In this document: positions 25,883 to 34,934 of the stretch, piece by piece | Layout of the letters: each line of letters begins with the position of its first letter | Position numbering within the stretch: the first letter of the stretch is position 1 | NCBI GenBank assembly: GCA_023715865.1 | Contig: JAMBOW010000004.1 | Span: 124,001 to 188,000 of the forward strand | Direction of reading: 5' to 3' | DNA: 64,000 bases | Origin: Neobacillus mesonae | GTDB taxonomy: Bacteria; Bacillota; Bacilli; Paenibacillales; Paenibacillaceae | The notes under the pieces: model-generated | Databases searched by the model: none | What the model was told of the DNA's origin: nothing | Seen by the model: only the letters and a program-made list of their open reading frames with translations | Position numbers and translations under genes: made by a program

Positions 25883-26962
25883 ATGTCTGCATCTTTTAAA
25901 TCCCAGCTGAAAAAAGAAGTTGCACCTTACGAAAAAACAGAGCTGAAGGCAAGTATAATTCAAATGATGAATACACTCATTCCTTTATTTGTGCTCTGGT
26001 ATTTGGCTTATGCCAGTTTGTCTGTCTCCTATTGGCTGACATTGCCTATAGCCCTGATTGCTTCTGGATTTGTTATTCGTACGTTTATCATATTTCATGA
26101 CTGCTGTCATGGGTCATTTTTCAAAAGTAAAAAAGCTAACAATATTGTCGGGACACTAACGGGCGTTATTTCGCTCACTCCTTACATGCAGTGGAAATAT
26201 AGTCATTCTGTGCATCATGCTACAAGCGGCAATCTGGATAAGCGGGGAATCGGTGATATCTGGATGATGACAGTGACAGAGTATAAGGAAGCGCCATGGT
26301 ATTTGAAGTTCTACTATCGCGTATACCGTAATCCGATCATTCTGTTCGGTATTGGTCCGATCGCCGTGTTCCTGCTGCAGTACCGCTTCAATCGGCGCGG
26401 TGCCAAGCGTAAAGAGCGGTTGAACACTTATCTGACGAATTTGCTTATTGTGTTAGTGTATACAGCTTTATGTTTTGCGATTGGATGGGAGGCTTTTTTA
26501 CTCGTTCAGGTTCCGATTTTTTATTTTGCAAGCATGCTCGGCATCTGGCTGTTTTATGTTCAGCATACTTTCGAGGATTCCTATTTTGAAAATGAGGAAG
26601 AATGGTCATATATCCAAGCAGCTGTCGAAGGAAGCTCCTATTATAAGCTTCCGAAGCCGCTTCAATGGATTACAGGCAATATCGGCTTCCATCATGTTCA
26701 TCATTTAAGTCCGAGAGTGCCTAACTATCACTTGGAGGAGGCTCATAATGCTACTCCGCCACTGCAGAAAGCTACGACGATTACGGTAATGGATAGTTTG
26801 AAGGCAATGCGATTCCGTTTGTGGAACGAGGAAGCCAAGCAGTTCGTTACCTTCAGGCAGTATAAGAAGGAACTGAAGGAACTGCGTCAGCAGAAACTTT
26901 CCCAGCAGGAGCATCGAGAGAAAAAGGCGGCAGCCATCAATCCGCAAGAACGTTATAATTAG
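25883..26962 (+). CDS. des: Acyl-lipid fatty acid desaturase
   Basis: The three histidine boxes that hold the di-iron centre are visible: HDCCH, HSVHH and HHVHH, separated by paired hydrophobic segments typical of membrane desaturases. It introduces a cis double bond into phospholipid acyl chains to keep the membrane fluid in the cold. I start at ATG 25883 with AAGGAG 10 bases upstream; the long upstream frame has no site and reads as non-coding. At 359 residues it matches Bacillus Des. It is followed by desK and desR in the same order as in Bacillus. Confidence 0.93.
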   Translation: MSASFKSQLKKEVAPYEKTELKASIIQMMNTLIPLFVLWYLAYASLSVSYWLTLPIALIASGFVIRTFIIFHDCCHGSFFKSKKANNIVGTLTGVISLTPYMQWKYSHSVHHATSGNLDKRGIGDIWMMTVTEYKEAPWYLKFYYRVYRNPIILFGIGPIAVFLLQYRFNRRGAKRKERLNTYLTNLLIVLVYTALCFAIGWEAFLLVQVPIFYFASMLGIWLFYVQHTFEDSYFENEEEWSYIQAAVEGSSYYKLPKPLQWITGNIGFHHVHHLSPRVPNYHLEEAHNATPPLQKATTITVMDSLKAMRFRLWNEEAKQFVTFRQYKKELKELRQQKLSQQEHREKKAAAINPQERYN

Positions 26963-27052
26963 AGTGCATATGTTAAGATGACTATAGATAAACCTATCTG
27001 TAGTCTCTTTTATTTGGGGATAATGAACTCTAGGAAATGCAGGTGACTTTAT

Positions 27053-28183
27053 TTGAACAGCATGCATCGCTGGCAGGACATGTTTCGCAAAAATACGGGG
27101 CTTAATCCTTATGTATGGCTCGTATGTTTTATCCTGCCGTTTTATTTTATCATCGGGTCCTCATCCAGAAGTTATGTCGTATTCGGTGTCCTGCTGATTA
27201 TTATCTTTTTTGCCTCTAATTTGCTTGGTCTTGTCATGAGGGGCTGGCCGGTATACATCTGGTATGGTGTACAGATCGCCATATCCATTACGATGGCGCT
27301 GATTTTTGGCTTCGTTTATTTTTCTCTTTTTCTCGCCTTCTTTATCGGAACAATCCAAAACAAGGCAGGATTCATTACGCTCTATACGGTCCATTTGGTC
27401 TCTACCTTCATCACCATTAACTATGCACTTGCTTCGGCTAATCCCGTTGTCATCAAGCAGCTTCCCTTTGTACTCATCAGCATGATTGCTGTTATTCTTC
27501 TGCCTGTCAGCACATATAACAAAACTAAACAGGAACAGCTTGAAGGGCAGCTGGAGGACGCGAACAAACGAATCTCAGAGCTGGTTAAACTGGAGGAGAG
27601 GCAGAGGATATCCCGTGATCTGCATGATACTTTAGGGCAGAAATTATCTCTTATCGGTTTAAAAAGTGAACTCGCGAGCAAGCTGATTATTCGGGATCCG
27701 AAGAAGGCACAGAGAGAAATGGATGATGTCAGGCAAACTGCACGAACTGCACTCAAGGAAGTACGCGAGATGGTTACACAGATGAGAGGTGCACGGCTTG
27801 AGGATGAACTGTTTCGAATACGGCAGATACTCAAGGCAGCGGAGATTGAATTGCGAATTGAAGGGGAAGAGCATTTAGGCGGCCTTTCTTTAATGAATGA
27901 AAATGTGCTTGGGATGTCGCTCAAGGAAGCTGTAACCAATGTGGTGAAGCATAGTGAAGCGACCAGCTGTGATATTCGAATCCAGCCTGAGCGCACCGAG
28001 CTTGTCGTTATTGTTAAAGATAATGGTAAAGGAATCGGAGAAGAGGCAAGGAAGTCACACGGCAATGGACTCCGAGGAATGAAGGAACGGCTGGAATTCG
28101 TTAACGGAAGTCTACAGATTGCTTCAAATGAAGGAACTGCGCTGCGTATTGCAGTACCCCATGCGGTGCTTGCGGCGAAGTGA
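27053..28183 (+). CDS. desK: DesK thermosensor histidine kinase
   Basis: The N-terminal half holds about five membrane helices (residues 18-155). HisKA_3 follows, with LVKLEERQRISRDLHDTLGQKLSLIGLKS, giving phospho-acceptor H191, and the ATPase domain has NVVKHSEA and GNGLRGMKERLEF. The match to Bacillus DesK is close through the linker and kinase. The first helix is preceded by FRKNTGLNPYVW, where DesK uses Lys and Asn near the membrane face as its buoy motif. TTG 27053 with AGGTGA 6 bases upstream is preferred; the ATG three codons on lacks spacing. It senses membrane thickness. Confidence 0.95.
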   Translation: MNSMHRWQDMFRKNTGLNPYVWLVCFILPFYFIIGSSSRSYVVFGVLLIIIFFASNLLGLVMRGWPVYIWYGVQIAISITMALIFGFVYFSLFLAFFIGTIQNKAGFITLYTVHLVSTFITINYALASANPVVIKQLPFVLISMIAVILLPVSTYNKTKQEQLEGQLEDANKRISELVKLEERQRISRDLHDTLGQKLSLIGLKSELASKLIIRDPKKAQREMDDVRQTARTALKEVREMVTQMRGARLEDELFRIRQILKAAEIELRIEGEEHLGGLSLMNENVLGMSLKEAVTNVVKHSEATSCDIRIQPERTELVVIVKDNGKGIGEEARKSHGNGLRGMKERLEFVNGSLQIASNEGTALRIAVPHAVLAAK

Positions 28184-28201
28184 AATAGGAGTTGAGCTAT
28201 T

Positions 28202-28801
28202 TTGATACGAATTGTAATTGCGGAAGATCAGCGTATGCTCTTGGGTGCTCTTGCATCCCTGCTTGATCTTGAAGAGGATATGAAAGTCATTGGCAGGGCC
28301 AATAACGGTGAGGATGCTGTTAAGCTCGTCCATGAGCATAAGCCCGATATTTGCATTATGGATATCGAAATGCCAATTAAGAATGGTCTGGACGCTGCGG
28401 AAGAAATCAAAGGCAGTGACTGCAAAGTGATTATTTTGACGACCTTTGCCCGCACGGGTTATTTCGAACGTGCCCTGAAGTCTGGCGTAAGCGGGTACCT
28501 GCTTAAGGATAGTCCGATTGAAGAGCTCTCGCAGACGATCCGAAGTGTTATGTCAGGCAGAAGAATATATGCAGCGGAGCTGGTGGATGATGGATACGGG
28601 GAGAAAAACCCGCTGACGGACCGGGAGAAGGAAGTACTTGAACTGATTGCAGATGGCAAAAACACCAAGGAAATCTCGGACGAGCTGTATATAACGACGG
28701 GAACGGTGCGAAATTATGTTTCCGTTATTCTTGATAAGCTTGGTGTCAGCAATCGTATTGAAGCCATCAAGCATTTTAAAGAAAAAGGCTGGTTTAAGTG
28801 A
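28202..28801 (+). CDS. desR: DesR response regulator (NarL/LuxR type)
   Basis: A receiver domain with D9, D54 in CIMDIEMP and K-containing LLKDSP is followed by a LuxR-type HTH (LTDREKEVLELIADGKNTKEI, VRNYVSVILDKLGV). Length 199 residues, as in Bacillus DesR, and the ending EKGWFK is identical. Phosphorylated DesR activates des. TTG start, AGGAG 10 bases upstream. No desaturase operator is needed between desK and desR, so all three genes are probably one operon. Confidence 0.95.
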   Translation: MIRIVIAEDQRMLLGALASLLDLEEDMKVIGRANNGEDAVKLVHEHKPDICIMDIEMPIKNGLDAAEEIKGSDCKVIILTTFARTGYFERALKSGVSGYLLKDSPIEELSQTIRSVMSGRRIYAAELVDDGYGEKNPLTDREKEVLELIADGKNTKEISDELYITTGTVRNYVSVILDKLGVSNRIEAIKHFKEKGWFK

Positions 28802-29051
28802 AATCACTTCTAATGATTACCTGCGTTATGCTGATGTGCTGAATATAACATGACCTCTCACCAAGGGGCAGCACTGGTTTATTGGAGCATGTTTTTATGT
28901 CCTAAAGCCTCTGAGGCGCCCATCTTGTGAAATGATTATTTCGGAACTTGTACTCCATCTGATACGGTTGGACTCACGATACAAAGCGAAGGTGCACATT
29001 CACTTATGTATTCGTAGAATCCATTACGATGAACAAAGGATGGGGATAATA

Positions 29052-29726
29052 ATGAAAAAACGTTTAACAGGAATGCTCCTCTCTGCTGCTTTAGCTGCAT
29101 CAGCATTTATTGTACTGCCAGGAAGCTCGGATGCCGCAACCACCGTCAACCAAACCATTATTGTGCCTGCAGGACAAACGTATGATGGAAAAGGCCAAAC
29201 CTTTGTAGCGAACCCGAGTACGCTTGGCGACGGGGGACAAGGTGAAGGACAGAAGCCTGTATTCAGGCTCGAAGCCGGCGCAACTTTGAAGAACGTCGTT
29301 CTTGGCGCACCTGCAGCGGACGGAGTTCACTGTTATGGAAGCTGTAACATTACGAATGTCACTTGGCAGGATGTAGGAGAGGACGCGCTTACCTTGAAAT
29401 CCTCAGGCACGGTGAATATTACAGGGGGGGCAGCGTACAAGGCTTATGATAAAGTGTTCCAGGCCAATGCGGCAGGCACCTTCAATATCAAGAACTTTAG
29501 AGCGGACGATATCGGCAAGCTTCTTCGTCAGAATGGCGGCACTTCCTATAAAGTGGTTATGAACGTGGACAGCTCCGACATTTCAAATGTTAAAGATTCC
29601 ATACTTAGAACGGACAGCAGCACTTCTACCGGTAAGATCACAAATACCAGATATCGTAACGTACCTACGCTGTTCAAAGGATTTGCATCAGGCAATACAT
29701 CACAGTCTGGAAATACGCAATATTAA
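29052..29726 (+). CDS. Secreted pectate lyase, polysaccharide lyase family 3
   Basis: A signal peptide of 28 residues ([20 protein letters not shown], cleavage after SDA) leads to a mature protein of about 196 residues, the size of class III pectate lyases. [40 protein letters not shown] and [12 protein letters not shown] are the family's beta-helix core with conserved Asp and Lys residues; [13 protein letters not shown] carries the catalytic arginine region. It cleaves polygalacturonate using calcium. ATG 29052 follows AAAGGATGGGG; the longer upstream frame is not coding. About 250 bases upstream hold no gene that I can see. Confidence 0.93.
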   Translation: MKKRLTGMLLSAALAASAFIVLPGSSDAATTVNQTIIVPAGQTYDGKGQTFVANPSTLGDGGQGEGQKPVFRLEAGATLKNVVLGAPAADGVHCYGSCNITNVTWQDVGEDALTLKSSGTVNITGGAAYKAYDKVFQANAAGTFNIKNFRADDIGKLLRQNGGTSYKVVMNVDSSDISNVKDSILRTDSSTSTGKITNTRYRNVPTLFKGFASGNTSQSGNTQY

Positions 29727-29834
29727 GCCTTTAAGTTTTTTAACATTCAAGCCTCAAATGTTGAAAAAGTAGGGCAATCAAGACTCATTTATGCTATGAT
29801 TTATAAGGTTGTGTTTTTATAATAATCTACGCTC

Positions 29835-29871
29835 GCCCGGCTATGTTCGCATATTCGGTGCGGGCTCTTTT
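29835..29871 (+). terminator. Possible leader hairpin before metN
   Basis: GCCCG (29835-29839) pairs with CGGGC (29861-29865), then TCTTTT. The stem is short with a long loop. No S-box or T-box core could be found beside it, so a regulatory role is uncertain. Confidence 0.35.
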
Positions 29872-29911
29872 CAGATTATCGAATGGTGCAGTAAGGAGGA
29901 TTGACTTTTTT

Positions 29912-30661
29912 GTGATATCGCTAAGCCATGTCAGCAAGACATTTGGAGCAAAGAATCATGGCAATGTCTTGACCGTAGTCGATAATGTATCGCTTGAAAT
30001 TGAGAAAGGGACGATTCACGGCATTATCGGAGCAAGCGGCGCAGGGAAATCCACTCTTCTTCGCGTGATGAATTTGCTGGAAAGACCGGATAGCGGTCAG
30101 GTATTCATAGGAGATCATGAGCTGACCCGGATGAAGGAAAGGGAGCTTCGGGAAGAAAGAAGAAGAATCGGGATGATCTTTCAGCATTTCAATCTATTGT
30201 CCAATCGTACCGTACATGGGAATGTCGCCGTTCCGCTTGAGCTTGCGGGTATACCGAGAGACAAACGTGAGGAACGTGTACAGGAATATTTACGGTTTGT
30301 CGGCCTTTCCGACAAGGCGAAGCAATATCCGGCACAGCTCAGCGGAGGACAGAAGCAGCGTGTAGCCATTGCCAGGGCACTTGCTAATCAGCCGCAGGTA
30401 CTTCTCTGTGATGAACCAACTTCTGCGCTTGATCCCAAGACAACAGGCGGGGTGCTTGAAGTGCTGGAGCATGTAAACAAAGAGCTGGGTATTACGATTG
30501 TTATTGTTACTCACGAGGTATCCGTCGTAGAACGGCTTTGCCACTCGGTTTCCTTTATGGATTCAGGAAAGCTGCTTCGGACTGTGCAGTTGACTGAGGG
30601 AGCACTGCCTCCAGATATGCTCGCCTGGTACGAAGAGCAGGAAGCAGGTGGCGAGGAATGA
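29912..30661 (+). CDS. metN: Methionine ABC importer ATPase without C-terminal NIL domain
   Basis: A complete ATPase domain: Walker A GASGAGKST (about residue 40), FQHFNLLSNRTV, LSGGQKQRVAIARA and LLCDEPTSALDP, typical of MetN. At 249 residues it lacks the roughly 90-residue NIL/ACT domain that in usual MetN proteins binds methionine and inhibits transport. GTG 29912 is taken as start with AAGGAGG upstream; the longer frame from 29843 has no site. Its stop overlaps the metI start (ATGA). With metI and metQ it forms a D- or L-methionine uptake system. Confidence 0.88.
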   Translation: MISLSHVSKTFGAKNHGNVLTVVDNVSLEIEKGTIHGIIGASGAGKSTLLRVMNLLERPDSGQVFIGDHELTRMKERELREERRRIGMIFQHFNLLSNRTVHGNVAVPLELAGIPRDKREERVQEYLRFVGLSDKAKQYPAQLSGGQKQRVAIARALANQPQVLLCDEPTSALDPKTTGGVLEVLEHVNKELGITIVIVTHEVSVVERLCHSVSFMDSGKLLRTVQLTEGALPPDMLAWYEEQEAGGEE

Positions 30662-31365
30662 GTGATTTTTTCACAGGGATTTATGAGTATGTCGTTAATT
30701 TCTATCCAAACTATGTAGAGATTTACTCATCCGAAATGTGGAAATCGATCGGGCAGACCTTTCTAATGGTCGGTATATCGCTTGCAGCGGCCATTTTGCT
30801 GGGCCTTCCGCTTGGAACTGTTCTGTATTTGACTCGCAGAGGACAGAAATATGAGAATCGGACCTTGTTTAGCATCCTTGACTTTATCGTTAACATTGTC
30901 CGTTCATTTCCTTTCCTGCTACTGGTCGTATTCATGATTCCGTTCACTCGGATGATTGTGGGAACGGCACTTGGGACGGTTGCTGCTTCAGTACCGCTTG
31001 CGGTCGTTGCGATTGCTACATATTCACGCCTGGCTGAGCAATCACTGCTTGAAGTGCCAAGAGGCGTAGTTGAAGCCTCCTCTTCTATGGGAGCTACGCT
31101 TCCGCAGTTTATATTCAAATTTTTGTTTGTTGAAGCGAGGTCCGGCTTGGTAAGAGGCCTTACGACTTCGACCATCAGCTTCATTTCTTACTCAACCGTA
31201 GTAGGTGTTGTTGGCGGCGGAGGAATCGGTGATTTTGCCATTCGCTATGGGTATCAAAGATTTGAGACAGAACTTATGGTGTTTACGATTATCATTATGA
31301 TCGTGCTTGTACAGCTAGTTCAATACTTGGGAAACCTGATTTCGAGAAGTCTGGACAAACGGTAA
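30658..31365 (+). CDS. metI: Methionine ABC importer permease
   Basis: Five hydrophobic helices, and the inner-membrane coupling loop ASSSMGATLPQFIFKFL (the EAA motif) near residue 140, mark a MetI-type permease. TTSTISFISYSTVVGVVGGGGIGD is the characteristic MetI end region. ATG overlaps the metN stop by four bases. Length 235 residues, close to the 217-222 of homologues. Confidence 0.93.
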   Translation: MSDFFTGIYEYVVNFYPNYVEIYSSEMWKSIGQTFLMVGISLAAAILLGLPLGTVLYLTRRGQKYENRTLFSILDFIVNIVRSFPFLLLVVFMIPFTRMIVGTALGTVAASVPLAVVAIATYSRLAEQSLLEVPRGVVEASSSMGATLPQFIFKFLFVEARSGLVRGLTTSTISFISYSTVVGVVGGGGIGDFAIRYGYQRFETELMVFTIIIMIVLVQLVQYLGNLISRSLDKR

Positions 31366-31418
31366 TTCATTTAACGAGTAGAAGATCTAATTCTAAACAT
31401 GAAGGGATTATGTAATCA

Positions 31419-32276
31419 ATGAGAACATTGGGCAGCAAACGTGTAATGAAATGGACGGGACTTTTTTTAATGGCGATCATTATGCTGGTCGCGGCAGGCT
31501 GCGGTTCAAATGCCGGCGATACAGCTGAAAATAATGAAGGTACATCATCAGCAGGAGAAACGCAGACGCTGAAAGTAGCCAGCAATCTACCTGCGATGAT
31601 TGATATGATGGAATCGATCAAACCGACTTTGAAAGAAGAAGGCATTGAGCTTGAAATTGTTAATGTATCGGATAACATTCAGCCGAATGACGCGCTGAAG
31701 AACAAAGAAGTAGACGCGAACTTCTTCCAGCATGAAGTGTTCATGCAGCAGTACAACGATAATAACGATGGCAATCTGACGGTGGTTACTCCGATCTATC
31801 ATATCATTTACGGCGGTTATTCTAAGAAGTATAAGAGCATGGAAGAGCTTCCGGAAGGTGCAACCATCGCAATTCCGAATGATCCGGCCAACATCGGTCG
31901 TTCGCTTGCTATGTTTGAGCAAAATGGAATGATCAAGCTGAAGGAAGGTGTAGGCACCAACGCTCTTCAATCCGATATTGTGGAGAACCCGAAAAACTAC
32001 AAATTCCAGGAAGTGGATCTGTTGATGCTTGCGCGTGCTTATGATGATGTGGATATGGTAACGATGTATCCTGCATACGCAAGTCCGCTTGGCTTAACTC
32101 CAAAGGATGCAATTGTAACAGAAGAGATGGATGAGAAGTATGCAATCTCACTTGTTGCACGCGAGGATAACAAAGATTCAGAAGCCATTCAAAAACTGGC
32201 CGCTGCGCTCACAAGCGATGAAGCAAGAAAGTTTATTGAAGAAAATCATCCGGATACTATGATTCCGGCGTTTTGA
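31419..32276 (+). CDS. metQ: Methionine-binding lipoprotein
   Basis: A lipoprotein signal ends at the lipobox AAGC (LVAAGCGSN), so the mature protein is anchored outside. The NlpA/MetQ fold shows LKVASNLPAMIDMMESIKP, NKEVDANFFQHEVFMQQYN, and YSKKYKSMEELPEGATIAIPND, all family hallmarks. AAGGGAT lies 10 bases before ATG. It follows metI by 53 bases and ends at a strong terminator, closing the metNIQ operon. Confidence 0.93.
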   Translation: MRTLGSKRVMKWTGLFLMAIIMLVAAGCGSNAGDTAENNEGTSSAGETQTLKVASNLPAMIDMMESIKPTLKEEGIELEIVNVSDNIQPNDALKNKEVDANFFQHEVFMQQYNDNNDGNLTVVTPIYHIIYGGYSKKYKSMEELPEGATIAIPNDPANIGRSLAMFEQNGMIKLKEGVGTNALQSDIVENPKNYKFQEVDLLMLARAYDDVDMVTMYPAYASPLGLTPKDAIVTEEMDEKYAISLVAREDNKDSEAIQKLAAALTSDEARKFIEENHPDTMIPAF

Positions 32277-32280
32277 TGCT

Positions 32281-32315
32281 AAAGGAGGTCCCAAATTTGG
32301 GATCTCCTTTTTTTA
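32281..32315 (+). terminator. Intrinsic terminator
   Basis: AAAGGAGGTCCCAAA (32281-32295) abuts TTTGGGATCTCCTTT (32296-32310), one wobble, then T residues. Confidence 0.85.
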
Positions 32316-32426
32316 GTAGTTGATGTTTTACATCATTTATACAAATGAATGAATGATCCTTAACAATAGGTTTGTACAATAACTCGATGTAGCTTAATAC
32401 ATACCTTATTTGAGGGAGAGTGTAGT

Positions 32427-34697
32427 ATGAGAATTAAGGCACGGAGATACATAGCCATGGTAATGGCAGCGGGATTAACACTGGGAATGGTTCCGGCAGG
32501 AACACCCGAGGCTTATGCGGAGATCACCAAAGCGTCATCAGCTATAACAGCCGCGCAAGAAACCTCTGACAAAATTCAAATCCGAAAGATAGGAGGCTAT
32601 GAAGTTGGCGTCACCAATGCTGACGGAGGAATTGCTGAAATTGTTAGATATAACAAGGATAACGGAAGCTTCTATCTGGTAAATGGAGCGACACAGCCTC
32701 CGACTCTTGATATTGTTAAGCTTGCGGAAGATGGCAAGACAAGTAAAGTGAACAGCATAGATATTGAGGCGCTTGCAGCTACTGCTGACTTTAAAGTCGG
32801 TGATTTGACAAGCGTAGATGTGAATACGACAGGGAAATATGTAGCTGTTGCTGTACAAGAGGAAGCCTCCATGAAAACGGGTAAAGTGCTGGTGCTGGAT
32901 TACGAGGGCAAGCTGCTTCAGGAGTATTCTGTTGGCGTACAGCCGGACATGGTCAAAATCAGCTCAGACGGAAGGTACATTCTAACCGCTGATGAAGGTG
33001 AGCCTCGTGACGGAATTGGGTCTGATCCAAAGGGCAGTGTCACGATTATTGATACACAGACGGATGAAGTAAAGCAGGTCTTGTTTAATAATCCAGATGT
33101 CATCGGGGATGATGTCCATATTCGCGGTGATGTAAATGAAGACGGGATCATTGTTGGAAAAGGCACCAAGGATAAAGCTGAGACTGATTTTGAACCGGAA
33201 TATATTGCACTGTCTGAGGATAATAAGACGGCATATGTAGCTCTGCAGGAGAATAATGCCATTGCAACAATTGATTTGGCAGAGGCAAAGGTAGTTTCTG
33301 TTCAAAGCCTTGGAGCTAAAGACTTAAACAAACCCGGAAATGAAGTGGATCTGATCTCTGACGGACAGGTAAAGCTTGAAAATGTTCCATTCAAAAGTTT
33401 TTACATGCCGGATGGTATTGCGGCTTACACCGTAAACGGACAAACTTATCTGCTCACAGCAAATGAAGGAGATGCCACGGGATGGGATGGCCTTGAGAAT
33501 GAGCTTAAGGTGTCTGATGTGAAAGAAGACTTTGAGCTCTCTGAATCACTGTCCGCTTGGCTGGGCCAAACTGAGGATTATGACGATGTTCGTGTGATCT
33601 CGGAGCTGGGTAATCAAAACGGGGTATATGAAGAATTGTACTTGTATGGGGGCCGGTCCTTCTCCATCTGGAATGCAGATACGATGGAGCAGGTATATGA
33701 CAGCGGAAGCGACTTTGAACGGATTACGGGAGAGACAAACCCTGAGTTCTTTAATGTGAGCAATGATGATGAAGAAATGGACGACCGCAGTCCGAAGAAA
33801 GGACCGGAGCCGGAATATGTTACGGTGGGTGAGGTAGGTGATAAGATCTATGCATTTACGGGCTTGGAAAGAACGGGAGGCGTCATGGTATATGATGTGA
33901 CTGACCCGGAAAGTCCGTCGTTCGAAACCTATGTCAATACCCGTGAGTATGGTCAAGAGGATATCCTTGCAACGGATACGGGACCGGAAGGTCTTGAATT
34001 TATACCTGCTTCGGACAGTCCAACAGGCAAGCCGCTATTATTTGTAGCTAACGAAGTCGGAGGAACGGTGGCAATTTTGGAGATGGGCGAAGCTGAAGCG
34101 TCCGAGCCGGGAGATCTTCCAGCAGAAGATGATGTTCCATCCTTTACAGATCTTGAAGGTCACTGGGCAGCTCAAAGTATTACAGCTCTAACTACAAGTC
34201 ATATCATCCATGGATTGACGAATGAACGGTTTGCTCCAGATACGTCTGTTACCCGGGCCGAGATTGCCTCCATGCTCGTTAAAGCCTTGGAATCAGCTCC
34301 GGCTTCTGCAGGGACAAGCAGCTTTACAGACATTGCCCCAGACGCATGGTATGCAGAAAATGTACAGGCTGCCGTAGAGAACAACTTGATCTCAGGCAGA
34401 TCCGATACTTCGTTTGCACCAGATGCTCCGGTTACAAGAGCTGAAATGGCAGTGATGATTGATCGGGCAGCTCATTTAGTGGATATTGCGAACGAAGCGA
34501 ATGCTTCGGTATTGAGCAATTATAAAGACATTTCGGATGCTCCGGAGTGGTCAAAGGACAGCTTCGCTAATCTGGTTCAAGGCGGTCTGATCAAAGGAAG
34601 TCAGGCAGATCGTTTAAGTCCAAATGCACATACAAGCCGTGCGGAAGCTGCAGAGGTGTTGTATAGACTTTTAAGCAAAGCAGGTCTGACCGAATAA
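32427..34697 (+). CDS. SLH-anchored surface protein with choice-of-anchor I domain
   Basis: A signal peptide ends near AYA (residue 31). The ectodomain (about 48-555) is a beta-propeller of the choice-of-anchor I / alkaline-phosphatase-associated type: EYIALSEDNKTAYVALQENN, PDGIAAYTVNGQTYLLTANEGD and GPEGLEFIPASDSPTGKPLL are its repeats. Three SLH repeats occupy the C-terminus from about 571, 631 and 698, each with the TRAE-like core, and bind the secondary cell-wall polymer. Many relatives are phosphatase- or nucleotidase-linked, but no catalytic domain is visible here. GAGGGAGAG precedes ATG. It stands alone. Confidence 0.88.
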   Translation: MRIKARRYIAMVMAAGLTLGMVPAGTPEAYAEITKASSAITAAQETSDKIQIRKIGGYEVGVTNADGGIAEIVRYNKDNGSFYLVNGATQPPTLDIVKLAEDGKTSKVNSIDIEALAATADFKVGDLTSVDVNTTGKYVAVAVQEEASMKTGKVLVLDYEGKLLQEYSVGVQPDMVKISSDGRYILTADEGEPRDGIGSDPKGSVTIIDTQTDEVKQVLFNNPDVIGDDVHIRGDVNEDGIIVGKGTKDKAETDFEPEYIALSEDNKTAYVALQENNAIATIDLAEAKVVSVQSLGAKDLNKPGNEVDLISDGQVKLENVPFKSFYMPDGIAAYTVNGQTYLLTANEGDATGWDGLENELKVSDVKEDFELSESLSAWLGQTEDYDDVRVISELGNQNGVYEELYLYGGRSFSIWNADTMEQVYDSGSDFERITGETNPEFFNVSNDDEEMDDRSPKKGPEPEYVTVGEVGDKIYAFTGLERTGGVMVYDVTDPESPSFETYVNTREYGQEDILATDTGPEGLEFIPASDSPTGKPLLFVANEVGGTVAILEMGEAEASEPGDLPAEDDVPSFTDLEGHWAAQSITALTTSHIIHGLTNERFAPDTSVTRAEIASMLVKALESAPASAGTSSFTDIAPDAWYAENVQAAVENNLISGRSDTSFAPDAPVTRAEMAVMIDRAAHLVDIANEANASVLSNYKDISDAPEWSKDSFANLVQGGLIKGSQADRLSPNAHTSRAEAAEVLYRLLSKAGLTE

Positions 34698-34732
34698 GAG
34701 AAGAGCAAATAAAAAATAGGATATAGTTCATT

Positions 34733-34764
34733 GCGGTTTCGCTCAAGAAGCGAAGCCGCTTTTA
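34733..34764 (+). terminator. Intrinsic terminator
   Basis: GCGGTTTCGCT (34733-34743) pairs with AGCGAAGCCGC (34749-34759), then TTTT. Confidence 0.8.
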
Positions 34765-34934
34765 ATTTATTCAATCTGATTCTGCTGGCGGACTTCATAG
34801 GAGAGACTATATTTGTACATTCTGCCTAGGGCTAATCCATTATTTGGCATTAGGACATTCTATTCATTTTCTAAAATAAGCTCTCATCCTGACCTGCACC
34901 TCATGTATAATATTTGAACGAGGAGGGGCGTTAA

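Noticed and set aside
28802..29051. Gene in the 250-base gap before the pectate lyase
   Set aside because: The only frame is an N-terminal extension of the lyase without a ribosome binding site; the signal peptide begins at 29052. A short GCCTCTGAGGC hairpin at about 28906 is too weak to call.
29727..29911. SAM riboswitch or T-box before metN
   Set aside because: No S-box core and no T-box sequence (TGGNACC) is present; only a short weak hairpin was found.
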